The notes beneath the pieces are model-generated. The model was not told the origin of the DNA and ran no database searches. It saw nothing but the letters and a program-made list of their open reading frames with translations. Made by a program: the position numbers and the translations under genes. 64,000 nucleotides of DNA from Reticulitermes speratus (lineage: Eukaryota; Arthropoda; Insecta; Blattodea; Rhinotermitidae): contig JAJKFL010000014.1 of NCBI GenBank assembly GCA_021186555.1, positions 27,048,033 to 27,112,032 of the forward strand, given 5' to 3'. How positions within the stretch are numbered: position 1 is the first letter of the stretch; every line of letters starts with the position of its first letter. Shown here piece by piece: positions 1 to 12,959 of this stretch.

Positions 1-425
1 CCTGGAGAAGCTTATAGTTCCTCAACTTGTCAAGAAATTTCCCGCGTTTTATGCAACCCGAAGCTTCCTTTCCACGTTCATAGAGTCCGCGACTGGTTCC
101 TATGCTAAATCAAATGTATACAGTCTACAACAACCCATTCTGCTTCTTGATATCCGATTTAAATATTATTCTCCCATCTAATCCTGTGTATTCCAAGCGG
201 TCTCCTTCTTGCAGGTTTACCAACCAAAACCCTGTATGCACTTCACCACCTTCTATGCGTGCCACATGTCCCATCAATTTTATCCTTCTTTATTTTATTA
301 CCTGAATAATATTTCACGAGGGACACAAATCATGACGCTCTATATTATGCAGATTTCTCCAGTCTTATGTCTTTCCTCACTCTTAAATACAAATATGAAT
401 TTATATGATCCATGATCCGTGCATT
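1..425 (-). mobile_element. LINE 3'-end remnant (non-LTR retrotransposon)
   Basis: Minus-strand sequence matches the same tail seen near 25.5 kb. CAAGAAATTTCCCGCGTTTTATG equivalents end the element, and AATATTATTCTCCCATCTAATC is the degraded RRWEDNI region. It is truncated by the window edge. Many stops; not a gene. Confidence 0.65.
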
Positions 426-431
426 AATCGA

Positions 432-451
432 ATATATATATATATATATAA
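432..451. repeat. (AT)10 microsatellite
   Basis: Perfect dinucleotide run just beyond the first LINE remnant. Confidence 0.95.
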
Positions 452-2207
452 CTGTACCAACAAATGCACACATGTGTACTAAAATTAATTTGTACATACA
501 GTTAACTCCTACAGGTTTCGGCCAAACATGTGGCGTGATTGTAATTACACCTTTGCATTGGTCCTGGTACTTTTATAATTTCGTTTTATACTTTTAATGT
601 ATCTATCCTTTGTATTTTATATCCCTGAGGTTGGTCATATTTTTGGCCGAAACATGTATGAGTTCATTGTGTATATAAAACTAATTTTATATACTCGTAT
701 GCATTCTTCGTACCATTTTTGTATATATACAAATATGGATGTTTGGCAGTGCCATTCATCAAGACACTGTGTATCCTAACGGAGAGTACCAAAAAATGTG
801 ATCAGAAAATTTTCAGGTGACCGAGAGATCAGTGAATAAGGCAATGTATTGAATGCATTGGGAAGATTCTGCTTGGATTATTCATTATGTGTTTTGGGTA
901 CGGACGCACTGCAATCGTGCTGCTTGGAGGTTAGCGGGGTAGAAGGTGCATGGAGGGAATGCGATTTTAACCAACAACAAGAAACTTATCCAAGCGGCCG
1001 CTGTGACATCCCTCCCTGTAAGCTAAAGACAGCGTCAACTCGGGACTCACGGGACTAAGTACTGCAGAGCGGATGGCGTCATCGGTCGCTATGCAGCAGT
1101 GCAGTTGTGATCGCGTTATGTAGATCCCGTGAGCCATGGTCTGCTTCAATTTGTACACACTGTATAAGAATATCTACTAAGCATGCCACAGATTTACTAT
1201 TAGCTTCTACATTATCTAGTGTACTTAGTTAAGGGGGGGGGGGTTCCTTACTCAAAGTGCATATTTATGTGTATCTTCGTTAGTTATAAAGTCTAAATAT
1301 TTGTCACCACTTCTAAATACAAGTCTTTCCATCTTGCGTGACACAATTGTGAGTAGGTGTTTAAGCATGGGTTATATTTATACCTATATGAACATAAATT
1401 AGTTTTGTCGCAAACCGTTTAGTATAAATTTAAAACTTCAGACTTCATCGAAATTTACTTTGATGATATATCGATCTATTGGTTGAACATTGAAAAGATG
1501 CTAGAGAACATAACAGGTTTATGTGTGTGCGCGCCCTCGCTTGTATGTAAATATACGTAAAACAGCCTAGGTAGATTATATGCCATGAGCGATCCTAGAT
1601 TTCTAGGAGCAGTTGTTTTGTTCGCCACGTAAAGACGGCAACTTCTTCTACTCCTATGTAATACGTGTTGCATAACAGTGGTGTTACGGCGGACAATGAA
1701 ATGATTGCAAGATCAGGAATATTTACCACATTAGTATATTTATGCTTCCCGTAATCCGTGTCTTATGGTTTACGAGTTACATTCATTACAAAGTTATCTC
1801 TTACATAAATGATAATATCAGTGCCTCAAATCGATGTGGGTACGTCAGAAAGGGCAATGACTAAGCAGAATTGTAACGAAACTGATACATGAAAGTACAC
1901 AGCCGAAACTTCAATGTCCGGAACCAAGAATCGCAGCTGCGACGTACATTTATCATCTCAAAGTGAAGTATTCGGATGGATCGTTTGCTTATTTAGAATA
2001 TTACTCTTACGCGCGAGGAACCTACCGATTTACGGTAGTGGTCTAATATCGTTAGGACTGTATTATCCAAGATGCACCCTTGGGCTAGGCATGTTGCTAG
2101 TGGGAAAATCTATATGGTACAGCCTCGTACAGACCTCTACTCAGAAATGGATGGGATGATAGTGGTAAGATTTTTCTTACAAAAAAATGTTATGAGGATG
2201 GGAGGTG
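452..2207. other. Gene-free stretch
   Basis: Only short chance frames on both strands. CGGCCAAACATGTGG near 518 and GGCCGAAACATGTATG near 643 form a loose inverted pair like the foldback motif. Nothing else recognised. Confidence 0.6.
1233..1243. repeat. Poly-G run (11 G)
   Basis: Homopolymer of G in otherwise A+T-rich DNA; length may be unreliable in an assembly. Confidence 0.9.
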
Positions 2208-2215
2208 GATTACAC

Positions 2216-2662
2216 CAGTGGTTCCCAAAGTGGGCGGTACCGCCCCCTGAGGGGTGGTGGGATTACCGAGGTGGGCGCTAATAGGTACGAGAGGTGGAAG
2301 GGAGCGCTGTTATTATCACAGGGGGGGCGCTAGTAGACAAGTAGTGCATTTATTTTATAATGAAATTCAAATAAAGTAATTTTTGTATTAAAAAATAAAA
2401 AATGAACTAAATTTCTTAGTATTTTAATTTACGAATCTTATTCAAATACATATTATTTTAATCATAAAAATATAATAAATTTTAATTTATTAACACATAA
2501 AACATTAAGTTTAATTCTCATAATTTTATTTAAACGATTTTTTAAATATAAAATAAAAGTGGAAACTAAAGCGCATTTATTTTTTTTAAAAGGAAGGAGG
2601 GCGCTGTGGGTGTGTATATGGAACCAAGGGGGCGGTGGACCGAAAACGTTTGGGAACCACTG
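2216..2662. mobile_element. Non-autonomous hAT MITE with perfect 8-bp target duplication
   Basis: The element starts CAGTGGTTCCCAAAGTGGGC and ends in the inverse TTTGGGAACCACTG. Both sides carry GATTACAC (2208-2215 and 2663-2670). An 8-bp duplication and CAGNGG termini are diagnostic of the hAT superfamily. The 447-bp interior is A+T-rich with no transposase. Confidence 0.93.
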
Positions 2663-3102
2663 GATTACACTGACTCAGTATCGTGTCCAGTGGAGGGCTT
2701 TCATATTACTGATATTGAACCTTTGAATCATGATATCAGAGTGTCAGTTTATTATCTCCTTTATCGCAAAGGGCTTCAAAATTGAACAGATCTGAGCAAC
2801 GGATGAAGGACTTTATTATTCTTACCCTTTCTCGAATATCAGTAGGATAACCAAATAAGGGAGAAAGAGGTGAGCAGAACATATGACGCATTTGTATGTG
2901 AGAAATTAATACAGTAAAGTTAAGGGAAGAGGACATTTTAGACGTCTGGACGTAATTACAGGGATGATATTAAAATGAAGTAAGATGTTAACTAGAGGCA
3001 GACATCTCAGATTAAGTCTGGTGAAAGGTTCTTGTTGAAGACAGCAGTGTGTGTACATACTAACAGCTTCTCAAGAAGCATTCCACTTCATGGATCTAGA
3101 CC

Positions 3103-3285
3103 ACGAGTGTGCAGCCTTTTTATGACAATGGGCCACACCGGTAACTGTGTGCTGGTTCGCGGGCCCACAGGGAAAAAGTAACAATAAGTGGTATACCTAA
3201 CCGTATAAAATATTATGTAATTTTTATAGTATAAACATAATTTACAAATGTGGCCGCTGGTTGCGGGTTGGAGACCCGTGACATA
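3103..3285. mobile_element. Possible hAT-like MITE
   Basis: A left end CACGAGTGTGCAGCC and a right end GGTTGGAGACCCGTG are partial inverted copies around a short A+T-rich core. Target duplications are not convincing. Confidence 0.4.
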
Positions 3286-4059
3286 GTTAAATTTAACTAT
3301 GGTGTGATCGCCATATTATAAATCTACGTTCTTGATTATGATATTTCTTGAAGGAACTCTCTTCTGTGTAGAATTATTCTTTCTTTTTTCTTGCTTTTAT
3401 TTTGTATTTGCTTTTTATTTGTTTAATTTACGTTTCGTATTATAAATTTCTCACATCTGTACATGTGATTATTTTTTCCAATAGACATTTCATGGCATTC
3501 AGCTTCGCCATATAAAAAGTTTTGTGTCATATAAGTGACACTTGTTTTTAGAAATAGAATACTACGTGGAAATATAAGGTAGTGGACTTAAAATATACGG
3601 AATCCTTACATAGTTTCCTCTTCAAATATGATTTCGCAGTGAGTACTTCCTATCCGCTTTTTTTGTTTTCTGTTCCGAATAAATTACTGATTGTATCAGC
3701 AGCATGTCCGTCGCGCAGATGCCGCAGCCTTAATTTAGACGCTCACAATTAGCCTTTGATCACAGGTTTTTATCGTCCTGCCCGTGCTCCTTACACCTGC
3801 TCCTCCACATTACGTGGCCGAGTTATAGAGCGCGTTTCTTCTATCGCTGTCCCGAGCATCGCAAATATACCGCCTGATGCAAGACTACTATTCGATAAAG
3901 TTGTCGTCCTTGGTGCAGCGATAAAATAAATACCCTGTGCCTGTCTTCTGCCCTTAACATCGGTCACACTGTCACAATGCAGCTAAGTTGATCTTCCGAT
4001 GTACTCTTTACTATGTTTCTTCAGTGCCCTCTTACCTCCGCTGATTTTAAAGAAATAAA

Positions 4060-4136
4060 CAAATATGTATACATATATATAAGTATGCATACATTTATGC
4101 ACATACATATATACGTATGTGTATATACATGCAGCA
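4060..4136. repeat. TA/TG/ACAT-rich simple tract
   Basis: Alternating purine-pyrimidine stretch (GTATACATATATATAAGTAT and similar), ~75 bp, partly palindromic. Confidence 0.8.
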
Positions 4137-4430
4137 GTCCCGTTTTACACGAGATAATGCGCATACGTGTACGCAGTGGGCGGTAAAAAAATTAATCGAG
4201 CCCTCGAAGAGGATTTACGCCCATATTAATAAACATACAGGGGAGCTAAAACGTAAAACAAATGTAGTTAACCGGTAGTATTTCAAAAGAAGACTCAAAG
4301 AGACTACAGCATCGACTTCTCGAGACGTTGAATCACCGAAACCTGCACCTGACTTCTATTAAATTGTAGTCCATCTGTTTTGTATACTGTACAGTACTTT
4401 ACTTGATGTCTTACTGTTTTCATACTATTT

Positions 4431-4762
4431 AACAATGCCATCTTCAGGGTGTACATACCAAGTTTAAAACCATCTATAGTAAACTGGAATACATCTATGA
4501 CTTTATAACCTTCAGTACTTTCTGCTGTTAATACCAGTTATTATGCGAATAAAATATGTGAATTTTTTAATATATTGCACACATTATGTGTAAATCATAT
4601 TATAACACGTTTAATGTAAAACATATTTAAAATAAAAAATGCATAAAATATTAACTGATATTAACAACGGAATGTCCTGAAGGTTATGAAAGTCATAGGT
4701 GTATTCCAGTTTACTGTAGATGGTTTTAAGCTTGGTATGTACTCGCTGAAGATGGCATTGTT
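4431..4762. mobile_element. Foldback/MITE with ~110-bp inverted arms
   Basis: Arms 4431-4540 and 4652-4762 are inverted copies (AACAATGCCATCTTCAG and ACATACCAAG visible in both), near 88% by eye, with an A+T-rich loop. The right flank carries GCCGAAACATGTTGAAG, a motif shared with the foldbacks at 40.7 and 62.7 kb. Confidence 0.85.
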
Positions 4763-6060
4763 ATGCCGAAACATGTTGAAGTGAAATGACTGTAATAGCA
4801 TGTATTGTAAGTGCATTTAGTTGGTACATTAAATGAAAATGTTGATTCAAAATGCACGGTGTAAAGTAATTTAAACAAAATAATTTTAAAATTTTAAAAA
4901 TACTATCTGTGTTGAAGAGGTTATGTTATTTTAATGCATTACTAAAATAATATTCACATATTACAACTTTCCACTCTAGTTGATGCAAACACTTGTGTCT
5001 CCACCCTCAACACCGCTATCATAGTTTCAACGTTGGAGATTGAGTGTATCTCCTTTAAGCGCAAGCAAGATACACAATTTGGCCTCCTGAAATACATCCT
5101 TACTGTTTGATGTGGGGCTAACATAAATTAAATTGTCTGCTCCACGTCCTTAGTTATTAATATCCACCATCATCAAAGATCCGACTACGGAGAACTTCCC
5201 CTAGACGCGGCTATCCCCAGCTACCGCTACGTCGGGCAATTCCTTTTTCCTTTAAAAACCAACATGAGAACATCAAACAATACATCACAGTAGGTTGGCT
5301 CAAGTGTCCAACTGTCTGACTTGTATTTTTGTAGTGTCCGTTTCGAATCCTGGCCGGTACACTGGCTCATATTCCGTAGTATTCCGCAGTACCTCTAGAG
5401 AAATGCAGAGAAAGTGCCTTGATTAGGACAGTAACGATTCTTTTAAAATTAGTTTTAGTTCATTATTCACAGATCATCTTAACATGAGAAGCTGTATTGT
5501 CTGACATACTGACAGCGTAATATACATCACAAATAAATAAAAAAATAAATAATGGTAAAAGTGTTCCTGTGCATGCTTATGGGGATGTGGAGTTACAGTT
5601 CCACTGATTCTTAGCTTTCCCGCGAAACGGAGGTGCGTGTTTGGCTTCACGCCATGGCTGCTTTAGCCCCAGGACTTGGACTTCTGATAAGAGTTTTGGT
5701 GAGTTAGTTATGCCGGGAGTCGAACCGTGATTGCTCAGTTGTCCATTCCGTAGACTGCTCACTATGTGGAACAGGTAAATAAATAAGTAAATATAGATTT
5801 ATGATTCCTGGTCTTTCGTTTTCCGAGCGATATAAACTTTTCACAGCTTTCGCCTCTTTCCTACGTGTTTATTCCGCCTAGAGTCAGGCCAAAAGTTATA
5901 GTTTGAATCGGAAGAAAAATGTTTTGTTGTCTTTTGTAATTTCTGTAATGGGTTTGCAACGGATACTTTTATAAACAGATGAATATTCTCATACATCTAC
6001 GATTGTTGTGTGTGTTATTAAACAACTCTGTATCAATTGTAGTTGTTATTTGCTTAGACT
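4763..6060. other. Gene-free stretch
   Basis: A+T-rich DNA containing the possible SINE at 5585-5775; otherwise no coding or structured signal seen. Confidence 0.55.
5585..5775 (-). mobile_element. Probable tRNA-derived SINE (other family)
   Basis: On the minus strand, GAGCAGTCTACGGAATGGAC precedes a B-box-like GGTTCGACTCCCGGC. The plus strand has CCATGGCTGCTTTAGCCCC, reminiscent of family 3. No target duplication was found. Confidence 0.45.
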
Positions 6061-6071
6061 AAGTGTCTGTA

Positions 6072-6331
6072 GCCGATCCCAGTGGCCGTGCGGTTTAAGG
6101 CGTGGGTCTGCGGCCGCTCGCTTACTAGGATCGTGGGTTCGAATCCCACCGGGGGCATGGATGTCTGTCTCTTGTGAGTGTTGTGTGTTGTCAGGTAGAG
6201 GTCTCTGCGACGAGCTGGTCCCTCGTCCAGAGGAGTCCTACCGAGTGTGGTGTGTCTAATGTGTGTGATCGTGAAACCTCGAAAAATGACGAGGCCTAGG
6301 CCCCCTAAGGGCTGTCGAGCCATAGAAAAAA
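6072..6331 (+). mobile_element. SINE family 1, copy a
   Basis: A tRNA-derived SINE of about 260 bp. The head carries an A-box-like GTGGCCGTGCGG and a B-box GGTTCGAATCC, the internal Pol III promoter. A conserved body ends in GAGCCATAG and an A-run. The insertion is flanked by an 11-bp duplication at 6061-6071 and 6332-6342 (AAGTGTCTRTA). ORFs across it are repeat-encoded, not genes. Confidence 0.92.
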
Positions 6332-6342
6332 AAGTGTCTATA

Positions 6343-7708
6343 GGTTGCTTCGAAAGAACCATACTACTAAGTTTAATTTGTATTCGGCAGCCCCCACCCC
6401 CATTATTCTGTCCAAATGGTCCAGGGAGCTGTTTCACAGAGAGTATTATACATTATGCTGACTTCTCTGCTTTGGAACTTCGATTGTGCTCTAGTGCAAA
6501 CAACATAGGAAGATATATGTATACAGGCATGACAGATTAAATAAAATATGACTGGAAATTTTATGCACTATGCAATTCCATAATTGTTACTATTCAGTTA
6601 TTGTTGTTGTTGTTGTGATGAAATCAAGAAAGAAAATACAATGAACGTCTAGCTTGCAGTTATAAATAGTATAATTTTGGTCGAAAAAACGCAAAGGATA
6701 AAGAGAATTTTGAATAAAGGTATTTTATGGCTTATTTTGTGGCAGTGTCAGTGACACAGAATGTTCGTAGTAATGACGGTACAATTTGCTGAATAAGGAA
6801 CTGGCAAGTGCTTTCGCGGATACGTTCGTGTCCTAATCGACGTTCTAGCCTGAAATTCTTCTGGAGGGGCTGAAGAAAAAGAGCGAAAATCACCAGGCAG
6901 TGTATCATGTATTGAGGCCTGGATTCGAAAGGATAACTTCACTAGTACAAGTCTAGAGATTTAATTCAGTGCCGAATCCCTCAGTAAGATTATATTAAAA
7001 TGAATCTTAACATATAAAACTTAAAGGTGCACTTTATTTTTTGAGCATTGATAACCAAGTGATAGACAGTAACCTATTATCTGTGTTTAACCTTTTGACG
7101 ACTAAGAGAGAGTAAGAGAAGTATGTAGCGTAGTGAAATACATTGTTTTTATAACAGGGGAAGGGGGAACAACACATTTACAACTGTGAAATTTCGCAGG
7201 CAGTCCCCGCATTTCCTTCTGTTAAAGGCACGGGGTGAAGGCAAGGTAGAGCGCTGTGAACGAGAAGGATGGTGATGAATATTGGAGTGTGTTGGGTGTG
7301 GGAGTATGCTGCGGAGGAAATAAGTTGGGCATTTAGATTAACTTTTGGATTTCGTGTTTTGAATAGCTGCATTATGACGAAGTTTAGTTAACGCTTAACG
7401 CTTGGATGACTGCCTTTAAGCGGAAATTTTGAATTTCATGTTGAAAGGACTGCATAAGAAAAATCCTGTGTGAACGTGGGATTGTTTTATATTTAATTCA
7501 ATTGGAAACATTTTACGTCTGCTGCATACAAGTGAATAACTCTCTGTTTTACGTTCGTTTGAGCAGGTTAATTGTAACACAAAAACGCTCTCATTCCATG
7601 TGCAAGCGAAGGATAAATATAGACTACAAGCAGAATTATGTATGTTACCCTCGCCATGGTAATGGTTTTTCCTCATTCTGGTGCATTGTCTTGCAGTTTT
7701 TGGGTTGT
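6343..7708. other. Gene-free stretch
   Basis: A (TTG)6 run at 6598-6617. Frames here are under 105 codons without family signatures or paired splice sites. Confidence 0.55.
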
Positions 7709-7720
7709 CTCCCTTATGTT

Positions 7721-7984
7721 CTTTTTCCAATGGCTCGACAGCCCCTTGGGGGCCTAGGCCGCCTCATTTTTTTTTCGAGGCTTCAAGATCACACTTTTTA
7801 GACACACCACATCGGTAGGACTCCTCTGGACGAGGGACCAGCTCGTCGCACAGACCTCTACCTGACAACACACAACACTCACAAGAGACAGACATCCATG
7901 CCCTAGGCGGGATTCGAACCCACAATCCCAGTAACCGAGCGGCCGTAGTCCCACGCCTTAGACCGCGCGGCCACTGGGATAGGC
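7721..7984 (-). mobile_element. SINE family 1, copy b
   Basis: A full-length minus-strand copy with the tRNA-like head near 7900-7984 and an A-tail (T-run on plus). The duplication CTCCCTTATGTT at 7709-7720 and 7985-7996 is perfect. Confidence 0.92.
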
Positions 7985-7996
7985 CTCCCTTATGTT

Positions 7997-10399
7997 ACGA
8001 ACTTAAATTTTTAGGTTTGTTTAATTATGTATTAAGTTGACTTTATGGTAATCATCTCGTTACGGAAAAGTATAAGAAGGGGTGGTACCGTTGTTATTAT
8101 TCTCTTCATACACACTGGGCGGAGATTGGTGTTCAGTTCAACTCATCGGCTATTGGTTTATGTCCAAGGACACTGTATAACATTCATACTTTACAGGAGA
8201 CATAACGGGCTGCAAAGCAGGTCTGGATGCTGTAGTGGTAAAGAAAAATTCCTAATAGTGACGAAAATCTAACTCCGGTCCTCCATCCCATAAACATTTC
8301 ATTCACTAAAATTACTTTTTAGTTTGTTTTTAACCTATATTTTTGTCAGGCGAGATTTTCAAAGGACTTGCGAGACTTCAGGTTCTGAAAGAGTTTGGCT
8401 GTAGCATGAGATCGACGAGCTGTCGTTACTGTCGGTTCGTTGTCAAACATAGTCGTTCAGAAAATAAATTGCATAGTCAAAAGGCTGTAAAATCTGGTCT
8501 GGTAAAGCGGTTGTTCATGAATGTGCTACCAGAGTTTCATCAGAACAAAAAATTCGCTCTTTTATTTTAGATAAATATTGCATGTCTTTCTTATTTTCAG
8601 AATATTTCTTCTGCACTTTGCTTAGCATATATATATGCGTTTTTGTTTTGTTAAACTGCTTGTCTGTTATTCAAGCCCTGAAAATGAACGCAATACGATC
8701 CTCCGAAACGTCGGAAACTACGTATATACCAGTCGACACGGCGTAACATCCGAGAAGGTTCATCATCATCAACAACAGCACTGTTGTCAGAACTTAAAAT
8801 CTGCCACGATTGAACTAAGTTAAAGTAATAAACGCAGATCTCCATTGTTATGTTTTTCCTTGAGCCAGGATTGCTCAGTCAGTATAGTGACTTGAGTACG
8901 GTTTGGTCGAGAACAGCATTTGGGCTGGATTTCATGCAGGAGTAGAGCACTGCTCTTGTCTCCACAACTCCCGGACGGGCTCTGGAACCCACCAAGCCTC
9001 GTGCGAAAAGGAAAATAGGGCCCCTTTGCGTGGAGGTAAAACACTAATCTCTATCTGGTATTGAGGTTAAAATTGCAGGTAGATGTATCGCAACTCTCAC
9101 GCTTGTCTTCTTGGCGTGACGTTGATTTAAGGGCAGAGATTCTACTTTGCTTCACGTATGAAATGTGGGTATAGAAATACTACAGTAATCGCCGAGCAAG
9201 TAAGCTTGGCGGTAACAATTTCTACTTGTGCACTGGGTTTATCGACTGCGAGTCTGTGTCAAATTCCAGATTAGCCTGACTACAGTTTTCATGATTTTCT
9301 TGAATTTCTACCCATGGAATTCATGGTAGTGTCTTACAATAGATCAAATCGCTTTCTTCCAAACCCTTAACAAATGTCAATCTATGATCCTCTCCCTTCT
9401 CATTTGACGTTATAAGCTTATAGATTCCGCAGTTCAAATAGCGTCGTTAAATAACCAGGGGAATCGTCTATGCAGCTTGGAGCTCCGACGTCGCACAATT
9501 GTGTACATAGGTCCTCATGTAAGCGTGGGCGTTGATATTTCAGCAGTACAACCTAAGACATTTTTCATGAACTGAGGGATGTACAAATACTTCGTATCTT
9601 ATTAAAACCGGTAAGCAACAGGTACCTATCATGGAAGGTCCTCGTAATGGCAAAAATCGAGTTTATGAACTTCTGGTATGTGACACCGTGTAGTTTGTAA
9701 ATGGATTTCGACGTTGCGGAGAAACCTGCAGCCTCCCTACTTCTACTCTAAAGATGAAGGTATCAGGTACCTCTAAAACGTTGATACCCATCTGCCAAAT
9801 TACATGGCGTCATATCTCAGAAGTTCTTCTCTAGGGACAGAAGTATTTACTGCGTGAAGTAGAAATATAACTGTATATTTACAAGAAAGAATATATTGTA
9901 CATATCATAAAGGAGTGGATGTGTGATAACACAGTCTGTAGCCAAGGTGACAGAATTTTCACTGGAAATTCAGCTGAAATTGTTGTGTTATTTCACTCTA
10001 GTTGACTCTTTAATATGCATTCGGTGTCCTTCTGGAACCTTTATTTTAAGAGAGATAGACTTGACATTCTGTCAGAGCTGTTAAAAGCTTTGGAAAATAT
10101 ATTGCAGTCAGGAATGCAGCATGAAATATGTATGAATTGATCCACGTATTTTCTCCTCCGTGTTGAAGACAGTAGACAAGGGACGCCCCTGTTTTCAAGA
10201 ATAGAGCGGATGGCCTCAGCTATTAGAGAAATTCATATTAACTGCACGCCGTCATCACCATATAATTCTTTCGCAGCTTCTCCACATGGAAACTAGTTGT
10301 TTAAAAGCTTGGACACATTTATGATACACTTGCAAAACTTTTCTTGTCGTCTAATCGTTAATTACCTTCAGCGATACACGATTTGTCTTGTTCTATCCC
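7997..10399. other. Gene-free stretch
   Basis: Holds the repeat copy at 8690 and a tRNA-like A-box (TTGCTCAGTCAGTATAG) near 8873. No gene recognised. Confidence 0.5.
8690..8790 (+). repeat. GAAACGTCGG-motif repeat copy
   Basis: Contains CCGAAACGTCGGAAACTACG then GACACGGCGTAACATCC, a motif pair recurring across the window (12970, 19195, 26400, 32885, 51610, 55270). Probably the end of a dispersed MITE-like family. Confidence 0.6.
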
Positions 10400-10947
10400 C
10401 GAATGTGTCCGGCTAGCTTGATTGCGAGTTTTTATGAAATTCCTCAGTCTTTAGAAGACTCTTTTCACCAGCAAACTGGACTTAACTTTAAGGAAGAGAC
10501 TAGTAAAGTGCTACATTTGGAGCATAGCTTTGCATGGTGCTGAAACGTGGACACTGGAAAATAGATCAGAAGTATCTGGAGAGTTTTGAAATATGGTGCT
10601 GGAGAAGAATGGAGAAGATCAGTTGGACCGATTGTGTGAGAAATGAAGAAGTATTACACAGAGTCAATGAGGAGAGGAATATACTACATACAACAAAAAG
10701 AAGAAAGGCTAACTGGATTGGTCACATGTTGCGTAGAAACTGCCTTCTGAAACACGTGATTAAAGGAAAGTTAGAAGGAAGGATAGAAATGACGGGAAGA
10801 GGAGGGAGAAGACGTAAGCAGCTACTAGATGACCTTAAGGAAAAGAGAAGATACTGGAAATTGAAAGAGGAAGCACTAGATCGCACCCTTTGGAGAACTC
10901 GCTTTGGAAGAGGCTACGGACCTGTCGTAAGACAGACTATAGAATGA
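10400..10947 (+). mobile_element. LINE reverse-transcriptase C-terminal remnant
   Basis: A 137-codon open stretch (10534-10947) reads ESFEIWCWRRMEKISWTDCV, then NWIGHMLRRNCLLKHVIKGK and GRGGRRRKQLLDDLKEKR. This is the conserved tail that follows the reverse transcriptase in RTE/CR1-like elements. Upstream, LTLRKRLVKCYIWSIALHGA-like sequence is frameshifted. The 5' part is truncated; no endonuclease or catalytic YxDD is present. Confidence 0.85.
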
Positions 10948-11166
10948 ATTAATTAATTTTCTGTAACGACGCTGCTTCGGTCGTAGAAGTGATGTCGTGC
11001 GTGGTGACATGTGTACGTCATAATGAATGATATTTAAATATAAACAGTCAACCTGACGATGATAGCCCATTTCATTATACTACACCTAAATAATTTTATA
11101 TTGTTCAGCACCACATTATAATAACTCGTACCCTTCCGAAATTTTAATGTAGTAAATCCCATATGA

Positions 11167-11427
11167 GCCGATCCCAGTGACCGCGCGGTCTAAGGCGTGG
11201 GTTTGCGGCCACTTACTTGCAGGGATTGTGGATTCGAATCCCGCGGGGGGCATGGATGTCTGTCTCTTGTGAGTGTTGTGTGTTGTCAGGTAGAGGTCTC
11301 TGCGTCGGGCTGGCCACTCGTCCAAAGGAGTCCTACCGAGTGTGGTGTGTCTAAAGAGTGTGATCGTGAAACCTCGAGAAATGAGGAGGCCTAGGCCCCC
11401 GAAGGGCTGTCGAGCCATAGAAAAAAT
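11167..11427 (+). mobile_element. SINE family 1, copy c
   Basis: A full-length plus-strand copy. The target duplication ATCCCATATGA is perfect (11156-11166 and 11428-11438). The B-box region reads GATTCGAATCC, one change from copy a. Confidence 0.92.
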
Positions 11428-11640
11428 ATCCCATATGAAAGCCTGGGACATTAGCACTCCACCAACCTGCTAGGTGTCATTTTCTTTTCTAGAGAAATTA
11501 CTATGCAAGACTTGTTTATTAATAATTTTCAGTTATCAGGAAACTTCAATAATTGTTTAAGTAGTAACACCAATTCTTCTTCAGAAATTGAAGTTGACTC
11601 ACAAATATTTATATGTGACATACCTTGGTGATATACAGAT

Positions 11641-12046
11641 AAGGAGAGAAATGGAGGCAGCCAATCGCAACTGTACTCTGCAGTTATTTAATGTATTATT
11701 ATAATGCTTTGCTGATTAAAATAAATTTTGGCATTGGCGTTAAAGACTTTTGGTTTGCTATTTTGATATCGATTGACGTATGAAGCCTGACTGGCAGGTA
11801 GAATATTTGAGTGTGACGTTCCATTGTGATATACAGAAAAGGAGATGTGATTTAATATAACATTAAATTTGCTATAATATAAAATTTAATCAAATAATTA
11901 AACCAACAAATGCACAAGATAATGCATTTGTTGGTTTAATTATTTGATTTAAAAAATGCACGGTGGTAATAGTGTGAAATAAAATTTAATGTTACATTAA
12001 ATCACTGCAGAATGTAGTTGTGATTGACTGCCCCATTTCCCTCTTT
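11641..12046. mobile_element. Nested inverted repeat (foldback)
   Basis: The outer arms at 11641-11682 and 12005-12046 are inverted copies (GGCAGCCAATCGCAACTG). A middle pair around ATTTAATGTTAYATTAAAT follows. The core is a perfect 27-nt hairpin at 11888-11914 and 11923-11949 with an 8-nt loop. No coding content. Confidence 0.85.
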
Positions 12047-12959
12047 AACTCCCAGTGTTTTTTTAAGTGTAAAGCGCTGATATAACCACCAGATTCTCCA
12101 TAGTAGACGTAGTCAGCGTGCAATATTAAAAAGAAATAGTGATGCCACTTGACCAGCTACCGCATACGAGTGAGTGAGAGAGAGAAACTGGAGCGGGGAG
12201 AGGCAAGGAAGGTCACGAAGATCAGCAGTGAAGCCCCAAGACTAAGTTCTGTTATTCGTTAAGTGTTGTCACGCATCATTGTAACAAGAAAAGAACACGT
12301 GGACTACATATTCCAGCGTGAATATAGTGGCATGATAATTGTGACTCACTTCACCTACTCGTCAATCCGCAAATATCAGGCTTAGTATGGAAAGACATAC
12401 GCAGAACACATACGCCACCCTGAGATGCTGTACCTATTGATTCAAATGATCCTCAATTAGAAATGTAACAATACTAGTGATCAGAATTTCGTTTCTAACA
12501 TTCAAACAATAATATTTCATGCTGCAAAACTGTTATTTCAACTCATATTTTCGATTTTCTTTAATAAAGAGATCCGAAGTAAGTAATACTTAGTTTCCTG
12601 TATGTCATTACGTCTACTGTTGAGGGCACAGTTCACTGGGTAGCTTGACTCTTTATACATAAACAAAAGAGCTGTGTTTTTACTGTCACTTAAGGTAAGT
12701 AAAACAGGGCAAACCTTTTTCTTCATTTTTCTTCTCGGACTGTTGACCCGTAAAGATGTGACCTGGATGGTAGTGTTTTTTATGCTTCTCTATAATTTTT
12801 CACTACTCAAATAATACGTCCCAATTAGTGGAAGTGAGACCAAGAGAGGGGTTTTGCCCCTAGCAGAGGTTGTTGCAGCTGGTTATGTGGTACGGCTGGT
12901 GTCATGATATAAAATTGTATTACCAGGTAGAATTGTTAATAAATCTCTTTTATTTCGAA

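Noticed and set aside
6054..6437. 127-codon minus-strand ORF with PLGGLGLVIFRGFTITHIRH and similar frames at 11116, 31540, 50555, 58785 and 58988
   Set aside because: All lie across SINE family 1 copies with clear target duplications; the peptides are repeat-encoded, not genes.
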